Assembly: GCF_004793975.1 (NCBI RefSeq)
Contig: NZ_SRYB01000017.1
Coordinates: forward strand, 1-64,000
Length of the DNA stretch: 64,000 nt
Direction: 5' to 3'
Origin: Lepagella muris
GTDB taxonomy: Bacteria > Bacteroidota > Bacteroidia > Bacteroidales > Muribaculaceae
Shown: positions 27,140-36,372 of the stretch, one piece after another
Layout of the letters: the number at the start of each line of letters is the position of its first letter
How positions within the stretch are numbered: the first letter of the stretch is position 1
Program-made: the position numbers and the translations under genes
The notes under the pieces: generated by a model
Seen by the model: the letters and a program-made list of their open reading frames with translations, nothing else
Told to the model about the DNA's origin: nothing
The model's database searches: none

Positions 27140-27147
27140 TAATTTTG
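27140..27147 (+). promoter_or_regulatory. Promoter -7 box for the TonB receptor gene
   Basis: TAATTTTG lies only four bases before the GTG start at 27152; ATTG at 27116-27119 is a possible -33 box at 20 bases spacing. The mRNA would be leaderless or nearly so if GTG is the start. Confidence 0.55.
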
Positions 27148-27151
27148 CGGT

Positions 27152-29383
27152 GTGAAAAAGATAGGAATTATAATGTCGGTCGGACTGGGATGCGTACCTC
27201 TCATGATGAGAGCGGATGAGGTGCGTCCGGACACTGTCGGTGTGATGCTTGAGGAGGTGAATGTCGCAGGAGTCAAGCAGATGGCGCGTCTGAATGATGA
27301 GCCGGAAGCGGCTACTGTTCTCAGCGGGTCAGCACTCGAACGCCTTGGAGTGGCGGCTATAAAGGGAATCTCGGATGTGGTTCCCAACTTCTACGTGCCG
27401 GACTACGGTTCACGCATGACCTCGTCAATTTATGTGAGGGGCATAGGCGCACGCATGGATCAGCCGTCGGTAGGGTTGAACGTTGACAATGTGCCATATC
27501 TTAACAAGGATGCCTACGATTTCGATATCCCCGATATCGCTTCCGTAGAGATGCTTCGCGGACCTCAGTCAACACTCTATGGGCGCAACACGATGGCGGG
27601 GGTCATAAATGTCACCACCCTCTCACCAATGCGCTATCAGGGATGGCGTCTTATGGCGGAATATGGATCAGGGGAGGCAATCAAGATCTCTGCCGGATGG
27701 TATCATAAGTTTAATTCGCGTGCCGGATTAGCCATTGTGGGAGCCTACGGAAGCCGCGATGGAGTTTTCACCAACCAATATAACGGTAAGAAGGTGGATC
27801 ATGAACGAAACTGGAGCGGTAGGGTCAAGTTCCACTGGCGTTTCAAGGATGGCTGGAATCTTCAGAACACAGCCGCCGCCGGTTATCTGAAACAGGGAGG
27901 GTATCCCTACGAATGGAAAGAGACGGGAGAGATAGCCTACAACGACACCTGCTTCTATCATCGTTTCACGTTTACGGATGGTCTTGCCATAAGATACTCA
28001 GGCGACAACTATTCCGTGGCATCAATCACGTCGGTGCAGCATATCAATGACAATATGACCCTCGACCAGGATTTCCTTCCGGAGGATTTCTTCACGCTCA
28101 CGCAGAAGAAACGTGAGACGGCACTGACGGAGGATATCGTGGTGAAAGGGAAGGAGGACGGCAGCTACAGATGGCTTGCCGGAATCTTTGCATTCTATAA
28201 GCATCTTGATATGGATGCGCCCGTGACGTTCAAGGACCGTGGCATCGCCGATCTTATTGAGAAGCACCGTAATGAAGCCAATCCGATGTATCCAATAAGT
28301 TGGAATACAAGAGAATTTTCACTCAATAGCAATTTTACAATCCCAACATGGGGACTATCTGCATATCATGAATCGGACCTCACTCTCGGCAAATGGACTC
28401 TAAGCGCGGCGTTGCGTCTGGATTATGAGAAATCGGTGCTGAACTATCTCAGCTCGTGTGACACGGGATATGCCATATATCAGCTCACCGACGGGAAATA
28501 TGAATATTATCGCGACACAGAGATATACATCAATGACGAAGGGCGCATCTCCCGCGACTTCCTCACGTTGCTTCCTAAATTGTCGGCAACCTATTCTTTG
28601 GGTGAGGATGGGGGCAATATTTATGTTAAAGTTTCTAAAGGATATAAGGCGGGAGGATTTAACACGCAGATGTTCAGTGATGTACTCCAACAACGGCTTA
28701 TGGTGATGATGGGCGTCGGCACACAATATGACGTTGACCGTATCGTTTCTTATAAGCCGGAGAAGAGTTGGAACTACGAGATAGGCAGCCATCTTCTTTT
28801 CCCGGAGATAGGCGTCAGACTTGATCTTGCTGCATTCTACATAGACTGCCGCGATCAGCAGCTGACCATGTTCCCTGATGGCACCACTACCGGACGCATC
28901 ATGACGAATGCCGGACGCACCCGCAGTTTCGGCGGAGAGATTTCTGTAAATGCAGAGCTCACCGACCGCCTGATACTCAACTGTAGCTATGGTTATACTA
29001 ATGCACGGTTCATCCGATTCAATGACGGTATCAGCGACTACAAAGGTAAATATCTTCCCTACGCGCCACGAAATACCTTCTTCGTGCAGGGTATCTGGAG
29101 TGTGCCTACGGGGGTGGCGTGGCTCGGAGATGTGACTTTTGATGTCAACATACGCGGCACCGGTGATATCTATTGGAACGAATCGAACACCGAACACCAG
29201 AATTTTTATGCGTTGCTCGGGGCAGGTATAACCTTGGGGGATGACCGGCTCTCTCTCCAACTCTGGGGAAAGAATCTTACTGACACGAAATACCATACGT
29301 TCTATTTCAAGTCGATGGGTAATGAGTTTCTGCAAAGGGGGAGAGGCTTGGAGCTTGGAGCCACGTTGAGATACAATTTCTGA
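27152..29383 (+). CDS. TonB-dependent outer-membrane receptor
   Basis: A 743-residue receptor with a short signal peptide (MKKIGIIMSVGLGCVPLMMRA from a GTG start), a plug domain (VNVAGVKQMAR, IYVRGIGARMDQPSVGLNVD, EMLRGPQSTLYGRNTMAGVINV) and a 22-strand-type barrel ending in aromatic F. There is no carboxypeptidase-like N-terminal domain and it is too short for SusC, so it is more like a siderophore or metal-complex receptor; the substrate is unknown. A start at the ATG 27173 would spoil the signal peptide. A lipoprotein gene follows 98 bases later. Confidence 0.9.
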   Translation: MKKIGIIMSVGLGCVPLMMRADEVRPDTVGVMLEEVNVAGVKQMARLNDEPEAATVLSGSALERLGVAAIKGISDVVPNFYVPDYGSRMTSSIYVRGIGARMDQPSVGLNVDNVPYLNKDAYDFDIPDIASVEMLRGPQSTLYGRNTMAGVINVTTLSPMRYQGWRLMAEYGSGEAIKISAGWYHKFNSRAGLAIVGAYGSRDGVFTNQYNGKKVDHERNWSGRVKFHWRFKDGWNLQNTAAAGYLKQGGYPYEWKETGEIAYNDTCFYHRFTFTDGLAIRYSGDNYSVASITSVQHINDNMTLDQDFLPEDFFTLTQKKRETALTEDIVVKGKEDGSYRWLAGIFAFYKHLDMDAPVTFKDRGIADLIEKHRNEANPMYPISWNTREFSLNSNFTIPTWGLSAYHESDLTLGKWTLSAALRLDYEKSVLNYLSSCDTGYAIYQLTDGKYEYYRDTEIYINDEGRISRDFLTLLPKLSATYSLGEDGGNIYVKVSKGYKAGGFNTQMFSDVLQQRLMVMMGVGTQYDVDRIVSYKPEKSWNYEIGSHLLFPEIGVRLDLAAFYIDCRDQQLTMFPDGTTTGRIMTNAGRTRSFGGEISVNAELTDRLILNCSYGYTNARFIRFNDGISDYKGKYLPYAPRNTFFVQGIWSVPTGVAWLGDVTFDVNIRGTGDIYWNESNTEHQNFYALLGAGITLGDDRLSLQLWGKNLTDTKYHTFYFKSMGNEFLQRGRGLELGATLRYNF

Positions 29384-29481
29384 GCTGAGGGTATGCCGGT
29401 ATTATGTCTCTAAAAAAGTGGGCGTATGCTCATGTCGAAAACTGAAAAAATAATATAACCAATAACATAAATATAATTGAA

Positions 29482-30480
29482 ATGAAAAAAAAGTTGATTT
29501 ACGCACTTGCGGGATGTTCGCTTCTTCTGACTGCCTGCAACACCGGCAACGGAGAGAATGAGCAGACGATGACTTATCCCACCTGCAACTTCGTGATTCC
29601 GAAGGATGGCACCACTCCGACAATGTCTTACGGTTCCTATACCTTCAAGAGCAAGATGTCGGCATCGTTATGGGATATGTCGGTTTCGACTACCAGTCTT
29701 TCCATCAACAATACTGCCCGCACGTTTGTAACTCAGACTTATCCCGTGGTCAACGTCGGCGGATATAAGCAGATAATCAAGAACGTTAGCAGCGATCCGG
29801 CATCAGGAGGATATGAGATAAGCAACGGCACTTTCATGCTGAGTGCATACGATAATCTCCCTAAAGATTTCCTGCCCAACAAGGTGTTCACTCCCACACA
29901 GAAGGATGAAAAGGGTAAGATCTCTTACATCCCCGGCACCGTGTTCTATCCCAACATGACAGGCTATATATCTCCGCTTGTGGTGGCACAGTATGATTTC
30001 GGGTCAGAATATAAGGTGAAGACCTTCTTCTGCGATGCCTTCTATGCCGGCAAGACCAACACTTCGTATTCTCTACCCAACGGCATGTCGGGAATGGCTG
30101 AGAGCGAGAAGATGGTATACAGGGTGATCATGGACCTTGATAAGAAGAAAGCTGGCATAGTTATCTACAATGCCAAATTCTCAGATTCCGACAAAGAGCC
30201 AGAGAAGGCAGCTATCTATATTCCGGGTCTTGACATAACCTTCCAAGGCGAAAGCTATGAGATCAGCGGAAAGGATATCATTCCTCTGATTCCGGAAGGG
30301 AATCTTCCCGCACTCCCGGATCCGGATAAATTTACTCCCTATCCGACGTTTAAATTCAATGAGTTCAAGATGGTGATGACAAACTCATGGCTCACAAGCA
30401 CCAGAATGGAATTCAGCGTGGCCGACACCTACAAGGGCTACTTCTCCGGCAGCTACGTCAAGATTCCCGAGAACATGTGA
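29482..30480 (+). CDS. Lipoprotein of unknown function, linked to the TonB receptor
   Basis: A 332-residue lipoprotein (lipobox LLTAC, cysteine 19) that I do not recognise. The mature part looks beta-rich, with many T and S residues, and ends in KIPENM. It follows the TonB receptor on the same strand and is closed by a terminator, so it may help bind or process the receptor's ligand at the cell surface. It does not resemble SusD. Confidence 0.75.
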   Translation: MKKKLIYALAGCSLLLTACNTGNGENEQTMTYPTCNFVIPKDGTTPTMSYGSYTFKSKMSASLWDMSVSTTSLSINNTARTFVTQTYPVVNVGGYKQIIKNVSSDPASGGYEISNGTFMLSAYDNLPKDFLPNKVFTPTQKDEKGKISYIPGTVFYPNMTGYISPLVVAQYDFGSEYKVKTFFCDAFYAGKTNTSYSLPNGMSGMAESEKMVYRVIMDLDKKKAGIVIYNAKFSDSDKEPEKAAIYIPGLDITFQGESYEISGKDIIPLIPEGNLPALPDPDKFTPYPTFKFNEFKMVMTNSWLTSTRMEFSVADTYKGYFSGSYVKIPENM

Positions 30481-30517
30481 TCTGTATCCATCGTCCGATA
30501 AATCTACCTACAGATAA

Positions 30518-30550
30518 TGAGGAAGTCAGAAAAAGGCTTCCTCATTTTTT
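30518..30550 (+). terminator. Terminator after the lipoprotein gene
   Basis: TGAGGAAG (30518-30525) pairs with CTTCCTCA (30537-30544) and is followed by six T. It separates the receptor unit from the nuo promoter. Confidence 0.85.
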
Positions 30551-30657
30551 GTCATGAGAGTGGATATGAGTATTACGGAGATTGGAAATAGAAAATAAAA
30601 GTTGCATAAAAGTCAAATTTATGTGCAATAAAAATTTTTAAGAACGATAATTTTTCG

Positions 30658-30665
30658 TACCTTTG
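30658..30665 (+). promoter_or_regulatory. Promoter -7 box for the nuo-atp-nuo cluster
   Basis: TACCTTTG matches TAnnTTTG exactly, predicting a start near 30672 and a leader of about 65 nt before nuoA. The -33 area is T-rich rather than a clean TTTG. I find no comparable box at the nuoH-atpD or atpG-nuoI junctions. Confidence 0.6.
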
Positions 30666-30738
30666 CAAATGATTGAGTACCATAACCCGGTCAAAATAAA
30701 AAGTTGAGAGAATAATTATTTAAAAATAAGACGATTAT

Positions 30739-31110
30739 ATGAATCTTTTGTTGGAGATAAGCAACAATGCATTGGCAGTGACCGCCACGTTGACGGGCAT
30801 CGGTCTTGTATTTGCTGCTTTGTTGATAGCGAAGTTGATTTCTCCGAAATCGTATTCTGTCAAGAAGTCGGAGCCTTATGAGTGTGGTATACCAACGCGT
30901 GGCAAGTCAATGATTCAGTTCAAGGCTGGCTACTATATCTTTGCCATACTCTTCCTTATCTTTGATGTGGAGACAGTGTTCCTCTATCCTTGGTCAGTGG
31001 TGATGCGCAGCCTTGGTCCGCAGGGTCTTCTGTGCATCGGCATCTTCATGTTTGTGCTTATTATGGGCCTTGCCTACGCATGGCGGAAAGGAGCGTTGCA
31101 ATGGAAGTGA
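30739..31110 (+). CDS. nuoA: Complex I subunit A
   Basis: A 123-residue membrane subunit with three membrane helices at the interface of the peripheral and membrane arms. The conserved loop SEPYECGIPTRGKS contains the cysteine and glutamate typical of NuoA/ND3, and FDVETVFLYPW the second conserved acidic motif. First gene of the cluster; its last ten bases overlap nuoB. Confidence 0.95.
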   Translation: MNLLLEISNNALAVTATLTGIGLVFAALLIAKLISPKSYSVKKSEPYECGIPTRGKSMIQFKAGYYIFAILFLIFDVETVFLYPWSVVMRSLGPQGLLCIGIFMFVLIMGLAYAWRKGALQWK

Positions 31111-31712
31111 AGATCAAGAGCATGAAGCATGAGGACTTCAAAGACAACGAGTATATCGACAAACTCGTGGAGGAACTCAATGCTACGGGAGCGAATGTGA
31201 TGGTAGGCAAGATTGATCAGCTGATCAATTGGGGTATAGCCAACTCACTCTGGCCTTTGTGTTTCGGCACGAGCTGCTGTGCCATAGAGTTTATGAGCCT
31301 TGGCGCAGCACGCTACGACATGGCTCGTTTCGGCTTTGAGGTGGCGCGTAACTCACCCCGTCAGGCCGACTATATAATGGTGCAGGGCACGATTGTGCAT
31401 CGCATGGCGCCGGTGCTCCGTCGTCTGTATGAGCAGCTTGCCGAGCCTAAGTACGTGATAGCGTGCGGAGGTTGTGCCGTATCCGGCGGTCCGTTCAAAA
31501 ACTCCTACTGTGTAGTGCCCGGTGTTGACCATATCCTTCCGGTCGACGTGTTCATCCCCGGTTGCCCGCCCCGTCCGGAGGCAATGTTCTACGGTCTGAT
31601 GCAGTTGCAGCGTAAGATCAAGGTGCAGAAATTCTTCGGAGGCGTCAACCGCAAGGAGAAAATCGCGGAATTCTTCGCACAGCATCCCGAGGAGAAGGGT
31701 AGGATAGATTGA
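31101..31712 (+). CDS. nuoB: Complex I subunit B
   Basis: The 203-residue subunit carries cluster N2, which passes electrons to quinone. Ligands are the cysteine pair in FGTSCCAIEF and the cysteines in CGGCAVSGG and IPGCPPRPE. I chose the ATG at 31101 (MEVKIKSMKHEDF); the frame is open to 30990 but the extra part is a shadow of nuoA. AAAGGAG upstream of this ATG is a rare good Shine-Dalgarno site, inside nuoA. Confidence 0.96.
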   Translation: MEVKIKSMKHEDFKDNEYIDKLVEELNATGANVMVGKIDQLINWGIANSLWPLCFGTSCCAIEFMSLGAARYDMARFGFEVARNSPRQADYIMVQGTIVHRMAPVLRRLYEQLAEPKYVIACGGCAVSGGPFKNSYCVVPGVDHILPVDVFIPGCPPRPEAMFYGLMQLQRKIKVQKFFGGVNRKEKIAEFFAQHPEEKGRID

Positions 31713-31757
31713 GAGCCCTTGATTAAGTAGAAGATTATATTGGAACCAAGAGACAAG

Positions 31758-33389
31758 ATGAGCGATATAAAAGAAAAAATCAGCAGTATTCTTCCCGGAG
31801 CTGTCTTCACAGAGGGCGAGACCCTGATGGTGACAGTCGAGGAGAAAGACTGGCATAGCTTTGCCAAGGCTCTCAAAGAGACCAGAGGACTTGAGTTCGA
31901 TGTCCTTACCGCAGTGGTTGGCATGGATTGGAAAGATTCTCTCGGCGTGGTATATTATCTGACGTCGACGTCGCGCAACTGGGAGGTCATATCTGTCAAG
32001 GTGGCAGTGGCAGATCGCGAGAATCCTATGATTCATAGCGTCAGCGATCTGTGGAAAGTGGCTAACTTTCAGGAGAGAGAGGTATTCGACTTTTACGGCA
32101 TAAAGTTTATCAACCATCCGGATATGCGCAGGTTCTTCCTTCGCAACGACTGGAAGGGCTATCCTTTGAGAAAAGACTACGATGCTGATCCGAAACTCAA
32201 CCCCATACCTGCTGAAGACGAGCAGAATGAGGATGACACGGTCAGCTACGTGGAGGATGCCTCCGGCAAGGTGAAGGCAGTGCCCGGCAAGGTGTTTGAG
32301 GAGGATGACTATGTGGTCAACATCGGTCCGCAGCATCCCTCTACCCACGGTGTGATGCGTTTCCGTGCAGCCGTAGATGGCGAGACAGTGAAGAAAGTAG
32401 ACGTGGTTTCCGGCTATATCCATCGTGGAATTGAGAAACTTTGCGAAGGGATGACCTATCCGCAGATCCTTCATTTCACTGACCGTATGGACTATATGTC
32501 CGCCCACCAGAACCGTCATTGCCTCTGTATGTGTATCGAGAAGGCCATGGGACTTGAGATTCCGCGGAGGGCAGAGGTGATACGAGTGATGATGGATGAG
32601 CTGATGCGTATATCCAGCCACCTGCTATCGTTTGGCTGTACTGCCATGGACCTCGGCGCAACCACGGCATTCTTCTACGGCTTCCGTGAGCGTGAGATGG
32701 TGCTTGATATTTTTGAGAAGACTTGCGGTGCACGTATGTCGATGAACTATAACGTGATAGGCGGCGTGATTGCCGACCTTCATCCTGATTTCGTGAAAGA
32801 CGTAAAGGAGCTTATTCGCATCATGCCGGAGCGTCTGAAGGAGTATCACAAGGTGTTCAGCGGCAACCTTATCGCCAAGAACCGTCTTAAGAAAGTGGGT
32901 CATCTTTCAAAAGAGGATGCTATCAATTATGCCATCACCGGACCGAGCGGAAGAGGCTCCAATTGGAGCTGCGACTGCCGTAAGAAGCACCCGTATTCCA
33001 TCTATTCGGAACTTGATTTCGAGGAGGTGCTTGAGACCGGTTGCGACTCTTATTCACGCTACATGGTGAGAATGAAAGAGATAGAGCAGAGCTGCAAGAT
33101 TCTTGAGCAGCTTGTTGACAGGATTCCGGAAGGGGATATACGCGCACAGGTGCCGAAGGTGGTGAAACTTCCTGCCGGCAATTGGTATCAGCAGGTGGAG
33201 GCAAGCCGTGGCACGTTTGGAGTCTACATTGAGTCGGACGGAGGCAAGAATCCTTACCGTGTTCATTTCCAGAGCCCGTGTTTCAACCTTGTCGGAGTCA
33301 TGGATCTCACATGCTCGGGCTATATGATCGCTGACTTGATCACGATCGGTGCCGCCCTTGACTTTGTGATACCGGATATTGACCGTTAA
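31758..33389 (+). CDS. nuoCD: Complex I fused subunit C/D
   Basis: A 543-residue fusion of the 30-kDa (NuoC, about residues 1-155, with FQEREVFDFYGIKF) and 49-kDa (NuoD, from about 180, with NIGPQHPSTHGVMRF) subunits, joined by an acidic linker. It forms the quinone pocket with NuoB and NuoH. The start is the ATG at 31758 rather than the TTG at 31740. The fusion is usual for Bacteroidetes. No nuoE, nuoF or nuoG follows, so the NADH module is missing and the electron donor is uncertain. Confidence 0.95.
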   Translation: MSDIKEKISSILPGAVFTEGETLMVTVEEKDWHSFAKALKETRGLEFDVLTAVVGMDWKDSLGVVYYLTSTSRNWEVISVKVAVADRENPMIHSVSDLWKVANFQEREVFDFYGIKFINHPDMRRFFLRNDWKGYPLRKDYDADPKLNPIPAEDEQNEDDTVSYVEDASGKVKAVPGKVFEEDDYVVNIGPQHPSTHGVMRFRAAVDGETVKKVDVVSGYIHRGIEKLCEGMTYPQILHFTDRMDYMSAHQNRHCLCMCIEKAMGLEIPRRAEVIRVMMDELMRISSHLLSFGCTAMDLGATTAFFYGFREREMVLDIFEKTCGARMSMNYNVIGGVIADLHPDFVKDVKELIRIMPERLKEYHKVFSGNLIAKNRLKKVGHLSKEDAINYAITGPSGRGSNWSCDCRKKHPYSIYSELDFEEVLETGCDSYSRYMVRMKEIEQSCKILEQLVDRIPEGDIRAQVPKVVKLPAGNWYQQVEASRGTFGVYIESDGGKNPYRVHFQSPCFNLVGVMDLTCSGYMIADLITIGAALDFVIPDIDR

Positions 33390-33443
33390 TACTATAATAA
33401 GCGACTTAACAAAACAACCGCAAACGACTTTCAATAAAAAATT

Positions 33444-34520
33444 ATGTTTAATTTCGGAATATGGACCAGCGAGTTCAATAATTTTCTGATGGGCTTCCTC
33501 CCGGAATGGGCCACTGTTCTCGTGGAATGTGTCGTCATAGCTCTGCTGGTGCTGCTCACCTATACGGTGCTCGCCCTTTTCTATATTCTTTACGAGCGCA
33601 AACTGTGTGCATGGTTCCAGTGTCGTCTCGGACCTATGCGCGTAGGTAAATGGGGTTTGCTGCAGGTGTTTGCCGATATGTTCAAGATTCTCGTCAAAGA
33701 GCTTATCAGCCTTAAGGACACCGACCGCTTCCTCTTCAAACTTGCGCCGTATCTGGTGATCACCTCTTCAGTAGTGATGCTTGCGTGTCTGCCATGGGGC
33801 AATGGTCTTCAGATCATTGACTACAACATAGGCATCTTCTTCATCCTCGCCGTCTCCTCCGTGGGTGTACTCGGCATCCTGCTTGCCGGCTGGGCATCCA
33901 ACAACAAGTATACGCTCATCGGCGCAATGCGAAGCGGCGCGCAGATGATCAGTTATGAGCTGTCGCTCGGTCTTGCCCTCATGACCATCATCGTGATGTC
34001 AGGCACAATGAACATCAACGAGCTTGTATGGGCACAGGATAAGGCATGGTTTATCTTCAGAGGCCATATCCCCGCAGTCATCGCTTTCCTGATCTATATC
34101 GTGGCAGCGACAGCGGAGACCAACCGTGGTCCTTTTGACCTTCCGGAGGCAGAGCATGAGCTTACCGCCGGTTATCACACCGAATACTCCGGTATTCACT
34201 TCGGATTCTTCTATCTTGCAGAATACCTCAACCTGTTCATCGTGTCGGGTATCGCCTCCCTTATGTTCCTCGGAGGATGGATGCCGCTCCATATCCCCGG
34301 GTGGGAAGGATTCAACAACGTGATGAACTATATTCCGTCGATCGTATGGTTCCTGGGCAAGAGTTTCTTTGTATCGTATGTCATAATATGGTTCAAATGG
34401 ACGTTCCCCCGTGTGAGAATTGACCAGATGCTGTCGTTCGAATGGAAATATCTGATGCCGTTGTCGCTTTTCAACCTTATCCTGATGGCTGTCATCGTGG
34501 CATTCGGCTGGCATTTCTAA
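33444..34520 (+). CDS. nuoH: Complex I subunit H
   Basis: A 358-residue membrane subunit of about eight helices that joins the quinone site to the pump arm. Family motifs are YERKLCAWFQCRLGPMRVG near residue 50 and AETNRGPFDLPEAEHELTAG, holding the acidic loop. The next gene is atpD, only 32 bases away, instead of nuoI as in ordinary Bacteroidales nuo operons; no terminator or promoter lies in between. Confidence 0.96.
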   Translation: MFNFGIWTSEFNNFLMGFLPEWATVLVECVVIALLVLLTYTVLALFYILYERKLCAWFQCRLGPMRVGKWGLLQVFADMFKILVKELISLKDTDRFLFKLAPYLVITSSVVMLACLPWGNGLQIIDYNIGIFFILAVSSVGVLGILLAGWASNNKYTLIGAMRSGAQMISYELSLGLALMTIIVMSGTMNINELVWAQDKAWFIFRGHIPAVIAFLIYIVAATAETNRGPFDLPEAEHELTAGYHTEYSGIHFGFFYLAEYLNLFIVSGIASLMFLGGWMPLHIPGWEGFNNVMNYIPSIVWFLGKSFFVSYVIIWFKWTFPRVRIDQMLSFEWKYLMPLSLFNLILMAVIVAFGWHF

Positions 34521-34552
34521 ACATAACCAAGAAATAAATACTACAAGAATAT

Positions 34553-36055
34553 ATGAGCGCTAATTTCGGAACAGTGACTCAGGTGATCGGTCCGGTGATC
34601 GACGTGTCGTTTGAGGGAGGGAAAGAATGTATCCCGCCTATATATAACGCCCTGAAAGTAGTGCGCGACAACGGCGAGGAACTAATCCTTGAAGTTGAGC
34701 AGCACATCGGCGAAGACACTGTAAGGTGTGTCGCCATGGAGAGCACCGACGGCCTGCGCCGTGGTGTGAAGGTGGAGGATCTCGGTCGTCCTATCGCGGT
34801 GCCTACAGGCAATCAGGTGAAGGGCCGCCTTCTCAACGTGATAGGGGAGCCTATCGACCACCTCGCGGATCTCGACAGAGACCATCTGCGCCCGATACAT
34901 CAGCCGGCGCCGGCATTTGACGATCTTGCAATCTCTACCGAGGTGTTATACACCGGTATCAAGGTGATTGACCTTCTCGAGCCTTACTCAAAGGGTGGTA
35001 AAATCGGTCTCTTCGGAGGTGCCGGTGTAGGCAAGACAGTGCTCATCATGGAGCTTATCAATAATATCGCGAAGGGTCACAACGGCTTCTCGGTGTTCAC
35101 CGGCGTCGGCGAGCGCACCCGTGAGGGCAACGACCTTCTCCGCGAGATGATTGAGAGCGGTGTCATCAAATATGGTGAGAAGTTTAAGGAGGGTATGGAG
35201 AAAGGCGAATGGAATCTCCATGACGTCGACATGAAGGAGGTCAACAATTCACAGTCCACCCTCGTGTTCGGACAGATGAACGAACCGCCGGGCGCACGTC
35301 TTCGCGTGGCTCTTTCCGGTCTGACCGTAGCAGAGCAGTTCCGCGACAACGATGGAGGCGGCAAGGAGATCCTTCTCTTCATCGACAACATATTCCGTTT
35401 CACTCAGGCAGGTTCGGAGGTTTCTGCACTTCTCGGACGTATGCCGTCGGCAGTAGGTTATCAGCCTACTCTGGCATCAGAGATGGGTATGCTTCAGGAG
35501 CGAATCACGTCGACCAAGCAGGGCAGTATCACATCAGTACAGGCTATCTATGTGCCTGCCGACGACTTGACCGACCCGGCTCCTGCCACCACCTTCAACT
35601 TCCTCGACGCCACAACGGTGTTGAGCCGTAAGATTGCCGAGCTTGGCATCTATCCGGCAGTTGACCCGCTCGACTCCACATCGCGTATTCTTGATCCGAA
35701 TATTATCGGCGAGGAGCACTACAATACCGCCCAGGCAGTGAAGCAGCTTCTCCAGAAATATAACGACCTTCAGGATATCATCGCCATTCTCGGCGTAGAT
35801 GAGCTTTCAGATGAGGATAAACTCGTCGTGGCACGTGCTCGCCGCGCTCAGCGATTCCTTTCGCAGCCCTTCTTCGTGGCAGAGCAGTTCACGGGTCTTC
35901 CGGGTGTGATGGTGCCGCTTGCAGAGACCATCAGAGGCTTCAAGATGATCCTCTCCGGCGAGATGGATGAATATCCGGAGCAGGCCTTCCTCAATGTCGG
36001 CACTATCGATGAGGCAATAGAGAAAGGTAAGAAACTTCTCGCGGAAGTGAAATGA
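34553..36055 (+). CDS. atpD: F1 ATP synthase subunit beta
   Basis: The 500-residue catalytic subunit. Walker A is GGAGVGKT, the catalytic glutamate region is GERTREGNDL, Walker B is ILLFIDNIFRFTQAG, and the subunit ends at KKLLAEVK. Normal family length. It opens the eight-gene atp block atpD-C-B-E-F-H-A-G, the order common in Bacteroidetes, which here is lodged inside the nuo cluster. Confidence 0.97.
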   Translation: MSANFGTVTQVIGPVIDVSFEGGKECIPPIYNALKVVRDNGEELILEVEQHIGEDTVRCVAMESTDGLRRGVKVEDLGRPIAVPTGNQVKGRLLNVIGEPIDHLADLDRDHLRPIHQPAPAFDDLAISTEVLYTGIKVIDLLEPYSKGGKIGLFGGAGVGKTVLIMELINNIAKGHNGFSVFTGVGERTREGNDLLREMIESGVIKYGEKFKEGMEKGEWNLHDVDMKEVNNSQSTLVFGQMNEPPGARLRVALSGLTVAEQFRDNDGGGKEILLFIDNIFRFTQAGSEVSALLGRMPSAVGYQPTLASEMGMLQERITSTKQGSITSVQAIYVPADDLTDPAPATTFNFLDATTVLSRKIAELGIYPAVDPLDSTSRILDPNIIGEEHYNTAQAVKQLLQKYNDLQDIIAILGVDELSDEDKLVVARARRAQRFLSQPFFVAEQFTGLPGVMVPLAETIRGFKMILSGEMDEYPEQAFLNVGTIDEAIEKGKKLLAEVK

Positions 36056-36098
36056 GACAAACCGCAGCTGACAAAATAAATCAACTAAAATCCAGTAC

Positions 36099-36335
36099 AT
36101 GACACTTGAAATAATATCTCCAAATGAAATCCTCTTCAAAGGGGAAGCAGAGGCGGTGACGATGCCCGGAGCCCTCGGGTCGTTCACTGTGTTGAAGAAC
36201 CACGCCTCTCTGATCTCGGTGTTAAAGGCGGGCTCGGTGCAGTATCGCACTCCGGGCGGCGAGGAAATCAGTGTGGAAATCGGCGGTGGGCTGGTAGACG
36301 TTGACAATAACGTGGTGTCAGTATGCGTCTATTGA
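36099..36335 (+). CDS. atpC: F1 ATP synthase subunit epsilon, short form
   Basis: A 78-residue protein that contains only the N-terminal beta-sandwich (LEIISPNEILFKGEAEAV, MPGALGSFTVLKNHA). The C-terminal helical hairpin, which in E. coli inhibits ATP hydrolysis, is absent. Short epsilon subunits are usual in Bacteroidetes, so this is not a truncation within the lineage. It still couples F1 to the c ring. No AtpI-like gene occurs before atpB. Confidence 0.92.
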   Translation: MTLEIISPNEILFKGEAEAVTMPGALGSFTVLKNHASLISVLKAGSVQYRTPGGEEISVEIGGGLVDVDNNVVSVCVY

Positions 36336-36372
36336 CGACATCAGGGATAGAAATCGGTAAAAACAACAAGGA

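Noticed and set aside
31353..32621. Long antisense frame (422 codons) opposite nuoB and nuoCD
   Set aside because: It has the histidine- and leucine-rich composition of a shadow frame, crosses two conserved genes and has no start signals.
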